Made by a program: the position numbers and the translations under genes
Notes under the pieces: model-generated
Told to the model about the DNA's origin: nothing
The model's input: the letters and a program-made list of their open reading frames with translations, nothing else
The model's database searches: none
Shown: positions 36,109-47,752 of the stretch, piece after piece
Layout: every line of letters begins with the position of its first letter
Position numbering within the stretch: position 1 is the first letter of the stretch
DNA from: CAVVST01 sp963750995
GTDB taxonomy: Bacteria; Acidobacteriota; Vicinamibacteria; Vicinamibacterales; UBA2999
Direction: 5' to 3'
Assembly: GCA_963750995.1 (NCBI GenBank)
Contig: CAVVST010000005.1
Span: 868,001 to 932,000 of the forward strand
DNA: 64,000 nucleotides

Positions 36109-38791
36109 CTAGGAGATCGCCGGATTGGGCTTGTCCGGATTGACGCCGAGATCCTTCATCGCCTTCCGCGCCACCGCCGGCGTGATGGCGCCGTCTTTCG
36201 CCAGCGCAGCCAGCGCGGAACAGGCGATGTACTTGGCGTCGACCTCGAAGAAATCCCGCAGCGACGCGCGACTCTCACTGCGGCCGAACCCGTCGGTGCC
36301 GAGCGATGTCAGGGGGCGGGGCAACCACCGGTCGATGGCATCGGGCAGCGCCTTTACGTAATCGGACGCCGCGACAATGACCCCTTCGGCGCCGGCGAGG
36401 CACTGGGTCACGTACGGCACGCGGGGCTTCTCGTCCGGGTGAAGCCGGTTCCAGCGTTCCACCGCGTGACCCTCGCGATACAGTTCCTGGTAGCTGGTGA
36501 CGCTCCAGACGTCGGCGGCGACGTTGTACTGTTCGGCAAGAATCTGCTGCGCCTTGATGGCCTCGTTCAGAATCGCGCCGCTGCCGAGCAGCTGGGCTCG
36601 CGCCTGCGCCTGTTTCTTCTGGGCGGGGCGCACCAAATACATCCCCTTCAGGATGCCTTCGCGCGCGCCTTCCGGCATCGGCGGCATCTCGTACTGCTCG
36701 TTCATCACGGTGATGTAGTAGAAGATGCTCTCGCCGTCCACGTACATCCGGCGGATGCCGTCCTCGATGATGACCGCGATTTCATAGGCGAATGCCGGGT
36801 CGTACGACAGCAGGTTCGGCACGGCCAGCGAGAGCAGGTGGCTGTGCCCGTCCTGGTGCTGCAACCCTTCGCCCGCCAGCGTCGTCCGTCCCGCCGTGCC
36901 GCCGACCAGGAAGCCGCGCGTCCGCGTGTCGGCGGCCGCCCACACGAGGTCGCCGACCCGCTGCATGCCGAACATCGAGTAGTAGATGAAGAACGGAATG
37001 GTGTTGATGCCGTGCGTCGCGTAGGCGCTGCCGGCGGCGATGAACGAGGAAATTGATCCGGCCTCGGTGATGCCTTCCTCGAGGATCTGGCCGTCGGTGG
37101 CTTCCTTGTAGTACAGCAGCACGTCCATGTCGACTGGTTCATAGAGCTGACCGACATGGGAGTAGATGCCGACTTGCCGGAAGAGCGCCTCCATCCCGAA
37201 CGTGCGGGCTTCGTCAGGCACGATCGGCACGACCAGCTCGCCGACGTCCTTGTCCTTGAGCAGCTTCGCCAGCATCCGCACGAACGCCATCGTCGTCGAC
37301 GCCTTCCGACCGTCCGATCCCTTGTGGAATTCGGCGAAGAGCTCGGGGAGCGACGGGGCCTTGAGCGGTTCGGCGTGCACGACGCGCCTGGGCACGAATC
37401 CGCCAAGCTGCTTGCGCCGTTCCAGGATGTAGGTGGTCTCAGGGCTGTTGTCGGGCGGCCGGTAGAACGGCGCCTTGGCGACTTCCTCGTCGCCGATCGG
37501 AACACCGAAGCGGGTGCGGAAGGCGCGCAGCTCGTCTTCGTTCAGCTTCTTCTGCTGATGCGTGATGTTCTTCCCTTCGCCCGCTTCGCCGATGCCGTAG
37601 CCCTTGATGGTGCGGGCGAGGACGACGGTCGGCTGCCCTGTGTGCTCGACTGCGGCCCTGTACGCCGAGTAGACCTTGATCGGATCGTGCCCGCCGAGCG
37701 TCAGCTTCTTCAGCTGCTCGTCGGACAGGTGCTTGACCATCTCGAGCAGCCGCGGGTCGGCGCCCCAGAAGTGCTGGCGAACGTAGGCGCCTGACTCGAC
37801 CGCGTACTTCTGATACTCGCCGTCGACGACTTCCCCCATCCGCTTGACCAGCAGGCCGTCGCGGTCTTTCTCGAGCAGCGCGTCCCACTCGCTGCCCCAG
37901 ATGACCTTCAGTGACGTTCCAGCCGGCGCCACGGAAGATCGCCTCGAGCTCCTGGATGATCTGCCCGTTGCCGCGGACCGGACCATCGAGGCGCTGAAGG
38001 TTGCAGTTGATGACGAAGATCAGATTGTCGAGTTTTTCGCGGGAGGCGAGGGTGATCGCGCCAAGCGACTCGGGCTCGTCGGTTTCGCCGTCTCCGAGGA
38101 AGGCCCAGACCTTCGAGTCGGACCGTTTTTTCAGCCCGCGATCCTCCAGGTAGCGCATGAAGCGCGCCTGGTAGATCGCGCAGATCGGACCGAGGCCCAT
38201 CGAGACGGTCGGGAACTCCCAGAAGTCGGGCATCAGCCACGGGTGCGGGTACGACGACAGCCCGCCGCTGCCCCTCAGCTCCCGACGGAAATTCTCCAGC
38301 TGCTCGACGCCGATGCGGCCCTCGAGGAATGCGCGGGCGTAGATGCCGGGCGCCGCGTGACCCTGGAAGTAGATGATGTCGCCGTCGTTGTCCTCGCCCT
38401 TACCCTTGAAGAAGTGATTCAGCCCGACCTCGTATAACGTCGCCGCCGACGCATACGTCGAAATGTGGCCGCCGATGCCTTCTTCCAGCTTGTTCGCCTT
38501 GACCACCATCGCCAGCGCGTTCCAGCGCACCAGGCTCTTGATGCGGCGCTCGATTTCGCGGCTGCCGGGAAAGGGGGGTTGTTCGGCGGGGGGGATGGTG
38601 TTGATGTAGGGGGTGTTTGCCGTGAACTCTGGTCTGACGCCGCTGCGACGCGCATGATCCTCGAGGAGCGCCAGCAGCCGGGCAACCCGTGCAGGCCCTC
38701 CCGATTGCAGAACGTAATCGAGCGACTCGAGCCATTCCCGCGTCTCGAGTACTTCCAGCTCGGCCGCGTCCTTCGGGGCTGTGCTACGCAT
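36109..38791 (-). CDS. aceE: Pyruvate dehydrogenase E1 (homodimeric type), frameshifted
   Basis: About 893 residues, the normal length for homodimeric E1. Thiamine diphosphate motif: AFLGDGETDEPESLGAI ... NCNLQRLDGPVRGN. C-terminal landmarks: FFIYYSMFGMQRVGDLVWAA, GGTAGRTTLAGEGLQHQDGH, PYVTQCLAGAEGVIVAASDY. Decarboxylates pyruvate and acetylates the E2 lipoyl arm. The frame breaks near 37915 (GAGWNV to KVIWGSEWDALL). It ends 8 bp before aceF. The minus-strand ATG at 38791 is divergent from the uracil-DNA glycosylase, leaving a short promoter region. Confidence 0.94.
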
Positions 38792-38843
38792 GTATCCTCA
38801 TGTGGGGTCGGTACAACTTCCTATCTTACTATCTGATCTTCTC

Positions 38844-39560
38844 ATGCCTCCCACGACGCTGTCCGACATTCCTGTCGCTCTGTCCGGCGTCTACTCATCC
38901 ATTGTCTCGTGCGAGCGCTGCTCGCGGCTGAGGATGTACTGCGGACGGATCGCGCAGGAGAAGCGACGCGCGTACCGGCTCGACACTTACTGGGGCAGGC
39001 CGGTGCCGGGCTTCGGCGATCCAGAGGCACGACTCCTGTTGATCGGCCTCGCACCGGCGGCGCACGGCGCGAACCGGACCGGCCGCATGTTCACAGGAGA
39101 CGGGACTGGCGGCTCAGGCGACTTCCTGATGACGGCGCTGCACGCGGCAGGCTTCGCGAACATCCCGACGTCGACGCATCGGGACGATGGATTGCGCCTG
39201 GCGGATGCGTACATCCTGTCGGCGGTCCGCTGCGCACCGCCGGATAACAAGCCGCTGCCTGAAGAGATCCTTCGATGCCAGGACCACCTCGATGCGGAAC
39301 TGGCGCAGCTGCTGAACGTGAGGGTCGTGGTGGCGCTGGGAAAGATTGCGTTCGACGCGTGGTTGCAGCGGCTCCGCCGGCAGGGTCTGGGTATTTCACC
39401 GAAGCCGCAATTCGGGCACGGCGTCGTCGTGCCGGGCACTCCGACGCTGATTGGCTGCTATCACCCGAGCCGTCAGAACACCAATACTGGCAAGCTGACG
39501 GCCGGGATGATGAACAGCATCTTCAGACGAGCGCGGCGGATGCTGGCGTCGGCGGACTGA
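38844..39560 (+). CDS. udgB: Type 5 uracil-DNA glycosylase
   Basis: A 238-residue UdgB-type DNA-repair enzyme that excises uracil and related deaminated bases. Motif A: GLAPAAHGANRTGRMFTGD. [4Fe-4S] cysteines in SCERCSRLRMYC plus later SAVRCAPPDNK and ILRCQDHL. Motif B: GCYHPSRQNTNTGKLT. The start at 38844 (MPPTTLSD) is preferred; ATG 38781 would overlap the aceE start on the other strand. The gene is convergent with the cytochrome c-prime gene, 8 bp away. Confidence 0.93.
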   Translation: MPPTTLSDIPVALSGVYSSIVSCERCSRLRMYCGRIAQEKRRAYRLDTYWGRPVPGFGDPEARLLLIGLAPAAHGANRTGRMFTGDGTGGSGDFLMTALHAAGFANIPTSTHRDDGLRLADAYILSAVRCAPPDNKPLPEEILRCQDHLDAELAQLLNVRVVVALGKIAFDAWLQRLRRQGLGISPKPQFGHGVVVPGTPTLIGCYHPSRQNTNTGKLTAGMMNSIFRRARRMLASAD

Positions 39561-39567
39561 TGCGAAG

Positions 39568-40008
39568 CTAGAACAACCCCGGCCTGAATCGGAATCCCGT
39601 CTGATTGTCACCTTCGCGATTCATCTTGTGGCACGCGCCGCAGGCACCCTGCACTTCCTTGGCTGCCGCCATGGCGGCCTGCGGGTCCGGGGCCGGCGCC
39701 GCGAGCAGCTTGTCCAGCGCATCGATCTTCGTTAGCCCATCCTTGACGATGGCGATCGTGGCGTCGTTCTTCCTTTCAGTCCAGAAGGTCTGGAGAGTCA
39801 TGAAGTTCTGGCGCAGGGTCGTGAGCTGCATCCGCGCGTCTGCAAACGCTCCCGAGCCGATGGCCTTGTTCATGGCGCCATTGCTCTGCGCATTCGACTT
39901 CATGAGCTTGGCGTACTCTTCCAGGGTCGTGACTTTCCCCTGTGCGATGACGAGGGTTCCCAGCCAAACCAGGACCAGCGCGGTTGCACACGTGGTGAAA
40001 CGCCGCAT
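39568..40008 (-). CDS. Cytochrome c-prime-like secreted haem protein
   Basis: About 146 residues: signal peptide (TTCATALVLVWLGTLVIAQ), an all-helical body, and a single C-terminal haem motif GACGACHKMN (CxxCH), the architecture of class II cytochrome c/c-prime. Family knowledge: five- or six-coordinate haem, binding NO or CO, or serving in electron transfer. The ATG at 40008 is preceded by a strong AAGGAGGG. A longer start at 40038 is rejected on that basis. It ends with GFRFRPGLF after the haem site. Confidence 0.9.
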   Translation of the reverse strand: MRRFTTCATALVLVWLGTLVIAQGKVTTLEEYAKLMKSNAQSNGAMNKAIGSGAFADARMQLTTLRQNFMTLQTFWTERKNDATIAIVKDGLTKIDALDKLLAAPAPDPQAAMAAAKEVQGACGACHKMNREGDNQTGFRFRPGLF

Positions 40009-40053
40009 ATACCCTCCTTGAGGCTGCAATCGGGCCAACGGAGCGGCCGAATG

Positions 40054-41010
40054 CTAACACAGGACGCTGCGCAGCGTCGTAACGTCGATGTTGCCACCGG
40101 TCATCACGCACACGACGTTCTTCCCGGCGATCGTCTCGCGCGACTTGTAGGCGCCGGCCAGCGGCGACGCACCGGCAGGTTCAGCGAGGTTGTGCGTCAA
40201 TCGCAGGGCGGCCCGAACGCCTTCCCTGATCTCCTCCTCTTCCAGCGTGACGACGTCGTCCAGCGCCGACTTGAGGATGTCGAAGGTGAGATCGTAGGTC
40301 GTCCGCGTGGCGATGCCGTCCGCGAATGTCATCGCCCGCTCGGTCGTCACGCGGGCGGGTCCGCGCCACGAGCGCGCGAACGCCGGTGCGCCGGACGCCT
40401 GTACGCCGATCACCTTCGCCGGCGATCCACGCCCGGCGCGCGCGATGCAGCAGCCGGCGGCGCCGCTGCCGCCGCCGACCGGCGTGAAGATGTAATCGAC
40501 TTCTGGCAACTCCTCGAAAATCTCGAGCGCCAGCGTGCCGACGCCCGCGATCAGGTGCGGTTCGTTGGCGGAGTGGACGTAGCGCCATCCTTCGCGCGGC
40601 GCGAGCGTCTCGACTCGTTCACGGGCGTCGTCGAAGTCGCGCCCGTACTCCACCACCGTGGCGCCGAGCGTCCGCATCGACGCGGTCTTGTCGGGATTGT
40701 TGCCGACGGGGACGAAGATGTGGCACGGGACGTCGTGCATCCGGCAGGCAAACGCCATCGACTGGCCGTGATTGCCGGTGCTGGCGCTCACCACGCCGCG
40801 CATCCGCTCCTCTTTGGTGAGTTGCGCGACCAGGTTCACGCCGCCGCGGATCTTGAAGGCGCCGGTCGGTTGATGGTTTTCGTGCTTCACCCAGGCGTTG
40901 CACCCGAGCCACTCCCCGAGGAGGGGATGCCGCATCAACGGCGTGGGCTTCAGATGCGCGTAGACGCGCGGCCGCGCGGCGTCGATATCGGCCGCGGAAG
41001 GGGGCTTCAT
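40054..41010 (-). CDS. PLP-dependent threonine/serine dehydratase-like enzyme
   Basis: A 318-residue fold-type II PLP enzyme. PLP-Lys in TGAFKIRGG (about residue 50), phosphate/Asn loop SASTGNHGQSMAF, glycine-rich VGGGSGAAG, and the C-terminal MTGGNID. No ACT regulatory domain, so it is shorter than biosynthetic IlvA and closer to catabolic threonine dehydratase, serine racemase or 3-hydroxyaspartate ammonia-lyase types; these cannot be separated by eye. Its start overlaps the GDPD stop by 4 bp (ATGA-like), so the two are probably translated together. Confidence 0.9.
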   Translation of the reverse strand: MKPPSAADIDAARPRVYAHLKPTPLMRHPLLGEWLGCNAWVKHENHQPTGAFKIRGGVNLVAQLTKEERMRGVVSASTGNHGQSMAFACRMHDVPCHIFVPVGNNPDKTASMRTLGATVVEYGRDFDDARERVETLAPREGWRYVHSANEPHLIAGVGTLALEIFEELPEVDYIFTPVGGGSGAAGCCIARAGRGSPAKVIGVQASGAPAFARSWRGPARVTTERAMTFADGIATRTTYDLTFDILKSALDDVVTLEEEEIREGVRAALRLTHNLAEPAGASPLAGAYKSRETIAGKNVVCVMTGGNIDVTTLRSVLC

Positions 41011-41792
41011 GGAAAGCAGGCGTTTCTCACGCCGACGGCCAGGTCGGGGCGATTGCTGATTAACCCGTCGGCACCCCAGCCGAGCAGCCGGCGCATGTCG
41101 GACTCGTCGTCCACCGTCCACACCTCAACCTTCAGCCCCGCGGCGTGCGCGTGACGGATGAAGCGCGGCGATACGATCCTGACGAGTCCGTCGCGTTCCG
41201 GCACCTGATAGCCCCCGTAGACGGCACGCCGTAACGGCCACCCCGCCAGGCCGCGGTAGACGGCCAGTCGCACCTCGGGATGGGTGGCGCTGCTGGCGGC
41301 GCCCGGGAGTGCGGCCCTGGCGGCTGCGGCGCTGCGCGCGCCGTACCCGGCGATACACACGCGGTCCACCGCGGCCGCGGCGAGCACGTCCTGCGCCACC
41401 GCCTGCCCCAACTCGGCCGAATCCACTTTCAGCTCGATCACGATTGGCACGTGGCGGTAGCGCCCGAGTACGTCGCGCAGCGACGGGATGCCCACGCCCT
41501 GGTTACGAAATGGAAAGCTGCCATTCGCCGCGAACCGGTAGCCGGCATCCACCCGCGCGAGCTCGGCGGCGGTGCGCGCCGCAAGCGGCCCGGTGTGCGA
41601 CGTCGTCCGGTCGAGCGTCGCGTCGTGGTGGACGACCGGCACGCCGTCGGCCGACAGATGCACGTCGAGTTCGAGTCCGTCGGCGCCGGCCTGCAGCCCG
41701 AGGTCGAACGCGGCCATCGTATTTTCCGGACCCAGGGCGCATCCGCCTCGATGCGCGAGGATCAATGGCCGCCGGCGGTCAAAGAAAGACAC
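41007..41792 (-). CDS. Glycerophosphodiester phosphodiesterase family protein
   Basis: About 261 residues: LILAHRGGCALGPENTMAAF (HRG...PENT), GLELDVHLSADGVPVVHHD (ExDxH and second His), IPSLRDVLGRY, IVIELKVD, and the C-terminal WTVDDESDMRRLLGWGADGL. Hydrolyses glycerophosphodiesters to glycerol-3-phosphate plus alcohol. The GTG at 41792 gives the compact cytoplasmic form (SFFDRRRPLILAHRG). Upstream in-frame codons overlap the divergent ATPase leader and are rejected. No signal peptide. Confidence 0.9.
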   Translation of the reverse strand: MSFFDRRRPLILAHRGGCALGPENTMAAFDLGLQAGADGLELDVHLSADGVPVVHHDATLDRTTSHTGPLAARTAAELARVDAGYRFAANGSFPFRNQGVGIPSLRDVLGRYRHVPIVIELKVDSAELGQAVAQDVLAAAAVDRVCIAGYGARSAAAARAALPGAASSATHPEVRLAVYRGLAGWPLRRAVYGGYQVPERDGLVRIVSPRFIRHAHAAGLKVEVWTVDDESDMRRLLGWGADGLISNRPDLAVGVRNACFP

Positions 41793-41815
41793 AGAGCACA
41801 GGATAGAATGCGGGT

Positions 41816-43327
<1,512 letters not shown>

Positions 43328-43332
43328 ACGGG

Positions 43333-43385
43333 TGCCTGAAGGCCTCCGGCTCCCAATGCGGTAGCCGGAAACCTTCAGGTCCCGG
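43333..43385. repeat. Two GCCGGAGG-type palindromic units
   Basis: GCCTGAAGGCCTCCGGCT from 43334 and a second degenerate copy (TAGCCGGAAACCTTCAGGT, 43362 on) in the spacer between the ATPase and VWA genes. These are the same family as 14710, 14776 and 25296. This copy is within a likely operon, so a strict terminator role is unlikely. Confidence 0.7.
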
Positions 43386-43392
43386 ATGACTT

Positions 43393-44676
43393 ATGAAATA
43401 TCGCTACACGAAATACACCGGCGACCTGCTCGACGAGATCGATCTCGAGGATCTCGTGTCGAAGCTGTCCGACATGCTGCTGTCCAGCGGGTTCAGCAAC
43501 CCGTGGGGCGACCCATCGGCCGGCGACGAGGACCGCACCATGCAGGCGCTCCACGACGCCATTCTCGAGGCGCTGTTCAGCGGCGGCGTGCTGTCGGAGG
43601 ACGCGCTGCAGCAACTGCTCGGCGAGCCGGCCGACGGCGATCAGGAAGCGGCGCGGCAGCAGCTCGAAGACCTGATCCAGCAGATCATCGACCGCATGAT
43701 GGAGCAGGGCTTCATCACCTCGCCCCCTGACCTCGAAGGCGAGCGTCAGCAGCGGCGCGGAGCGGGCGGCGGCATCGGCGAGGATGCCGGGCCGGTGAAA
43801 TTCGAAGTGACCGACAAGGCGCTCGACTTCCTTGGCTATCGCGCACTGCGCGACCTGCTCGGGTCGGTCGGCCGCAGCAGTGCCGGCCGGCACGACACGC
43901 GGCACCTGGCGACCGGCGTCGAGGCAATCGCGGCATCCAAGCCGTACGAGTTCGGTGACACGATGAACCTCGATCCGAGCGGCACGATTCTCAACGCGGT
44001 GCGCCGGCTGCACGCCGAGGGTCGCAGCGGTGCCAGCGGTGGCATCGAGGTCGACTACGCCGACTTGATGGTCGCGCAGAGTGAGTATCAGAGCTCGTGC
44101 GCGACGGTGATCATGCTCGACTGCAGCCACAGCATGATCCTGTACGGCGAGGACCGCTTCACGCCGGCGAAGCGGGTTGCGCTGGCGCTGTCACACCTGA
44201 TTCGCACGCAGTACCCGGGCGACTCGCTCCACGCCGTCCTGTTCCATGATTCGGCCGAGGAGATCCCGCTCAAGCAGCTCGGCCGCGTGCGCGTCGGCCC
44301 GTACTACACCAACACCCGCGAAGGGCTTCGCCTGGCGCGCCGGATTCTCGAGCGGCAGAAGAAGGACATGCGGCAGATCGTGATGGTCACCGACGGGAAG
44401 CCGTCGGCGCTCACCCGGCCCGACGGCCAGATCTACAAGAACGCCTTCGGCCTCGATCCCTACATCGTGGCCGAAACGTTCGCCGAGGTGAACGCCTGCC
44501 AGAAGGCGGGCATCATGATCAACACCTTCATGCTGGCCCGGGACCACGACCTCGTCGCCTTCGTGCGGCGGGTCGCGTCGATCTGCCGCGGCAAGGCGTA
44601 CTTCACCACGCCGTACACGCTGGGCCAGTATGTCCTGATGGACTACATGGATCGGAAGACGAAGACCATCCATTAA
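43393..44676 (+). CDS. VWA-domain protein (ChlD/CoxE-like partner of the ATPase)
   Basis: A 427-residue protein. The N-terminal ~215 residues are helical and acidic (DEIDLEDLVSKLSDMLLSSG). From about residue 225 there is a von Willebrand A domain with MIDAS VIMLDCSHSMILYG (DxSxS), then the MIDAS Thr/Asp region around RQIVMVTDGKPSAL. Family knowledge: the MIDAS metal coordinates partner or substrate binding with a MoxR-class ATPase, encoded just upstream. A third gene, the LON-domain protein, follows by 18 bp. Confidence 0.9.
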   Translation: MKYRYTKYTGDLLDEIDLEDLVSKLSDMLLSSGFSNPWGDPSAGDEDRTMQALHDAILEALFSGGVLSEDALQQLLGEPADGDQEAARQQLEDLIQQIIDRMMEQGFITSPPDLEGERQQRRGAGGGIGEDAGPVKFEVTDKALDFLGYRALRDLLGSVGRSSAGRHDTRHLATGVEAIAASKPYEFGDTMNLDPSGTILNAVRRLHAEGRSGASGGIEVDYADLMVAQSEYQSSCATVIMLDCSHSMILYGEDRFTPAKRVALALSHLIRTQYPGDSLHAVLFHDSAEEIPLKQLGRVRVGPYYTNTREGLRLARRILERQKKDMRQIVMVTDGKPSALTRPDGQIYKNAFGLDPYIVAETFAEVNACQKAGIMINTFMLARDHDLVAFVRRVASICRGKAYFTTPYTLGQYVLMDYMDRKTKTIH

Positions 44677-44694
44677 AAGGACCTAGGCGGACGG

Positions 44695-45327
44695 ATGCTT
44701 CCACCGACCATTCCCATCTTCCCGCTCCCGAACGTCGTCCTCTTCCCCAACGTCTTTCTGCCGCTTCACATCTTCGAACCGCGGTACCGCGCGATGGTGA
44801 ACGATGCGCTCACCGGCGACCGGATCATCGGCATGGTGTTGCTGCAGCCGGGACACGAGGCGGATTACGAGGGGCGCCCGCCGGTGTTCCCGGTCGGGTG
44901 CGCCGGCGTCATGACCCATTCGGAGAGGCTCGACGACGGGCGCTTCAACATCGTGCTGCGGGGGATGGAACGTTTCCGGATTGCCGGCGAAGACAACTGC
45001 AAGCCGTATCGTATCGCCCAGGTCAGCGGATTGCCTGAAGCGGTGCCGGACGAGGATCGCCCCGAGCTGGGCCGGCATCGCCATCGCCTCGAGGCGCTGC
45101 TCGCCGCCGCGATGGAGCGGACCGGATCGGAGCCGCGATTTCCGCCGGCGGTGCCCGACGAAGATCTGGTGAACGCACTGGCCCAGTACCTCGAGCTCGA
45201 ACCGCTCGAGCGTCAGGCGCTCCTCGAAAGGGACGGCACGCTGGCACGGTGCCGGGCCTTGATCGAGCTGCTCGAAATCAAGACCCTGACACCGCCCAGC
45301 TCATGGAAAGGCCGCTCAGTTCACTGA
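44695..45327 (+). CDS. LON substrate-binding domain protein
   Basis: A 210-residue stand-alone Lon N-terminal (PUA-like) domain: IPIFPLPNVVLFPNVFLPLH, IFEPRYRAMVNDAL, GCAGVMTHSERLDDGRFNIV, GMERFRIAGE. There is no ATPase or protease domain. Family knowledge: the domain recognises unfolded protein or substrates for Lon; the free forms have no settled function. It lies directly after the VWA gene, so it may supply substrate recognition to the ATPase-VWA pair, which is inference. It ends 9 bp before a convergent outer-membrane-protein gene. Confidence 0.92.
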   Translation: MLPPTIPIFPLPNVVLFPNVFLPLHIFEPRYRAMVNDALTGDRIIGMVLLQPGHEADYEGRPPVFPVGCAGVMTHSERLDDGRFNIVLRGMERFRIAGEDNCKPYRIAQVSGLPEAVPDEDRPELGRHRHRLEALLAAAMERTGSEPRFPPAVPDEDLVNALAQYLELEPLERQALLERDGTLARCRALIELLEIKTLTPPSSWKGRSVH

Positions 45328-45336
45328 GCGGACGCG

Positions 45337-46692
45337 CTAGCGATTCAGCCGCAGCGAGACGGCGACTGCTGGGTTCCGCTTGCGTTCGATGTTCGCCGAA
45401 TTCGAGTACACCGCCACGTCCATCCCCACCCGTGGGCTGATGTTCAGGCCGACGCCACCGGCGGGGTTCCACATCTCCCGCGAGAACACCGCTCCGCCGC
45501 GCAGGTCAATCGTGCCGAAGCGAAGCTCGCCCCCTCCGTGGAACGACTTGCCCTGCAGTCCGCGGCCGAACTCCGCGACGCCCGCCCAGCGGCCGACGTC
45601 GTAGCCCACGTTCGCGCGGTAGTCGATCGGCAACTCGACGCGCACCTCGCCAACCGGCACCGCCGGGGTCTCGATCAAATCGCCGTCACCCTGCAGGAGA
45701 TTGGCGTGAAAGTAGGTCGCCCGCTCGGCGTCGGTCCAATCGATGTAGTTGCCAACGCCGTTGGCGCCGAATCCCAGTTCCCAGTTGCCAATGACAGTGC
45801 CGACGCCCAGATCAATCGCCATGCCGGTGCCTGAATCAGCGCTCGTACGGGCGATGAAGAGCGGCGGTGGAAGGAACGGGTTCACCGTCAACAGGCCGAC
45901 GCTGTCGGTATCCATGCGCAGCGTAGAGTCCACGTCAAAATAACGGAAGCCGTGCAGGTAGTTGACGTTGGCGGCGAGGTAGATGCCCTCGCGATCACTC
46001 CCGGCTCCGACGCCCACCGGGAAGGCGAAGCGGCTGCGATAGCCCCCTGCGATTGCCATGGCCAGCTGTCCCTGCGTGTTGTTCAGCGCGGTCAACTGCG
46101 TAAACGGGACATACACCGGCGGGCCTTCGCTGAGGATCTGCGTCAGCCGATCGTCGATGACTGATGCGGTCCGCATCGAGACGTACGGGCCCCCGCCCAC
46201 GTAGATGCCCTGAAACGAACCCCCGGGGCGCTCGACCAGCCTGAACGTCCTGCCCCAGTTCGGCGTCGCCAGGCCGGCGGCCGGCGGCTGGTTGACCGGG
46301 ATGAATCCCTTGTACTCGTTGATATCGCGGCTCAGTTCGCCGTTGCCGACATCGACAAGAAAATCGTCAGCCTTCGTGTCGCTGCTGTCGCGGCCGATCG
46401 TGTAGTGCAGCGGTGAGGCCGCGTACTCGATAGTGCGGGCGATGTCGAAGTCGTCCTTCGACGGGTCCAGCCGATCGAAGTCGCGAAACACCTGGATGAG
46501 GCCGAAGGGGAGCACGATGGCTCGGTACTGCCCTACTTCCTCGATCATTTGACTGGCCACGTTTTCGCCGCCCCCCGGCGATCCCATTCCGACCTTGCGA
46601 GCGTCGAATGACCAGTTTTGTGCGGATGCGGTGTTGATGAAAATCAGCGAGGCGAACAGCGGACCGAGCGAAATCCGATAGCTCACAAACAT
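45337..46692 (-). CDS. Putative outer-membrane beta-barrel protein
   Basis: A 451-residue protein with a signal peptide (ISLGPLFASLIFINTASAQ) and many alternating amphipathic strands ending in PAVAVSLRLNR. Recognisable stretches are FDARKVGMGSPGGGEN near the N-terminus, DREGIYLAANVNYLHGFRYF, GTGMAIDLGVGTVIGNWELG and GVGLNISPRVGMDVAVYSNS. No named family recognised; a conjugal-transfer/TraF-like or FadL-like barrel is possible. Intact single frame. It lies 13 bp downstream of the ypdA-like gene's stop side on the opposite end of that gene, with its own start region at 46692-46705. Confidence 0.78.
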   Translation of the reverse strand: MFVSYRISLGPLFASLIFINTASAQNWSFDARKVGMGSPGGGENVASQMIEEVGQYRAIVLPFGLIQVFRDFDRLDPSKDDFDIARTIEYAASPLHYTIGRDSSDTKADDFLVDVGNGELSRDINEYKGFIPVNQPPAAGLATPNWGRTFRLVERPGGSFQGIYVGGGPYVSMRTASVIDDRLTQILSEGPPVYVPFTQLTALNNTQGQLAMAIAGGYRSRFAFPVGVGAGSDREGIYLAANVNYLHGFRYFDVDSTLRMDTDSVGLLTVNPFLPPPLFIARTSADSGTGMAIDLGVGTVIGNWELGFGANGVGNYIDWTDAERATYFHANLLQGDGDLIETPAVPVGEVRVELPIDYRANVGYDVGRWAGVAEFGRGLQGKSFHGGGELRFGTIDLRGGAVFSREMWNPAGGVGLNISPRVGMDVAVYSNSANIERKRNPAVAVSLRLNR

Positions 46693-46705
46693 ACTCCTCC
46701 ACTAG

Positions 46706-47701
<996 letters not shown>

Positions 47702-47752
47702 GCACCTAGTCTAAGGTGTCCTGCGCGATCATCGTGCCTTGGTGGTGGAGAC

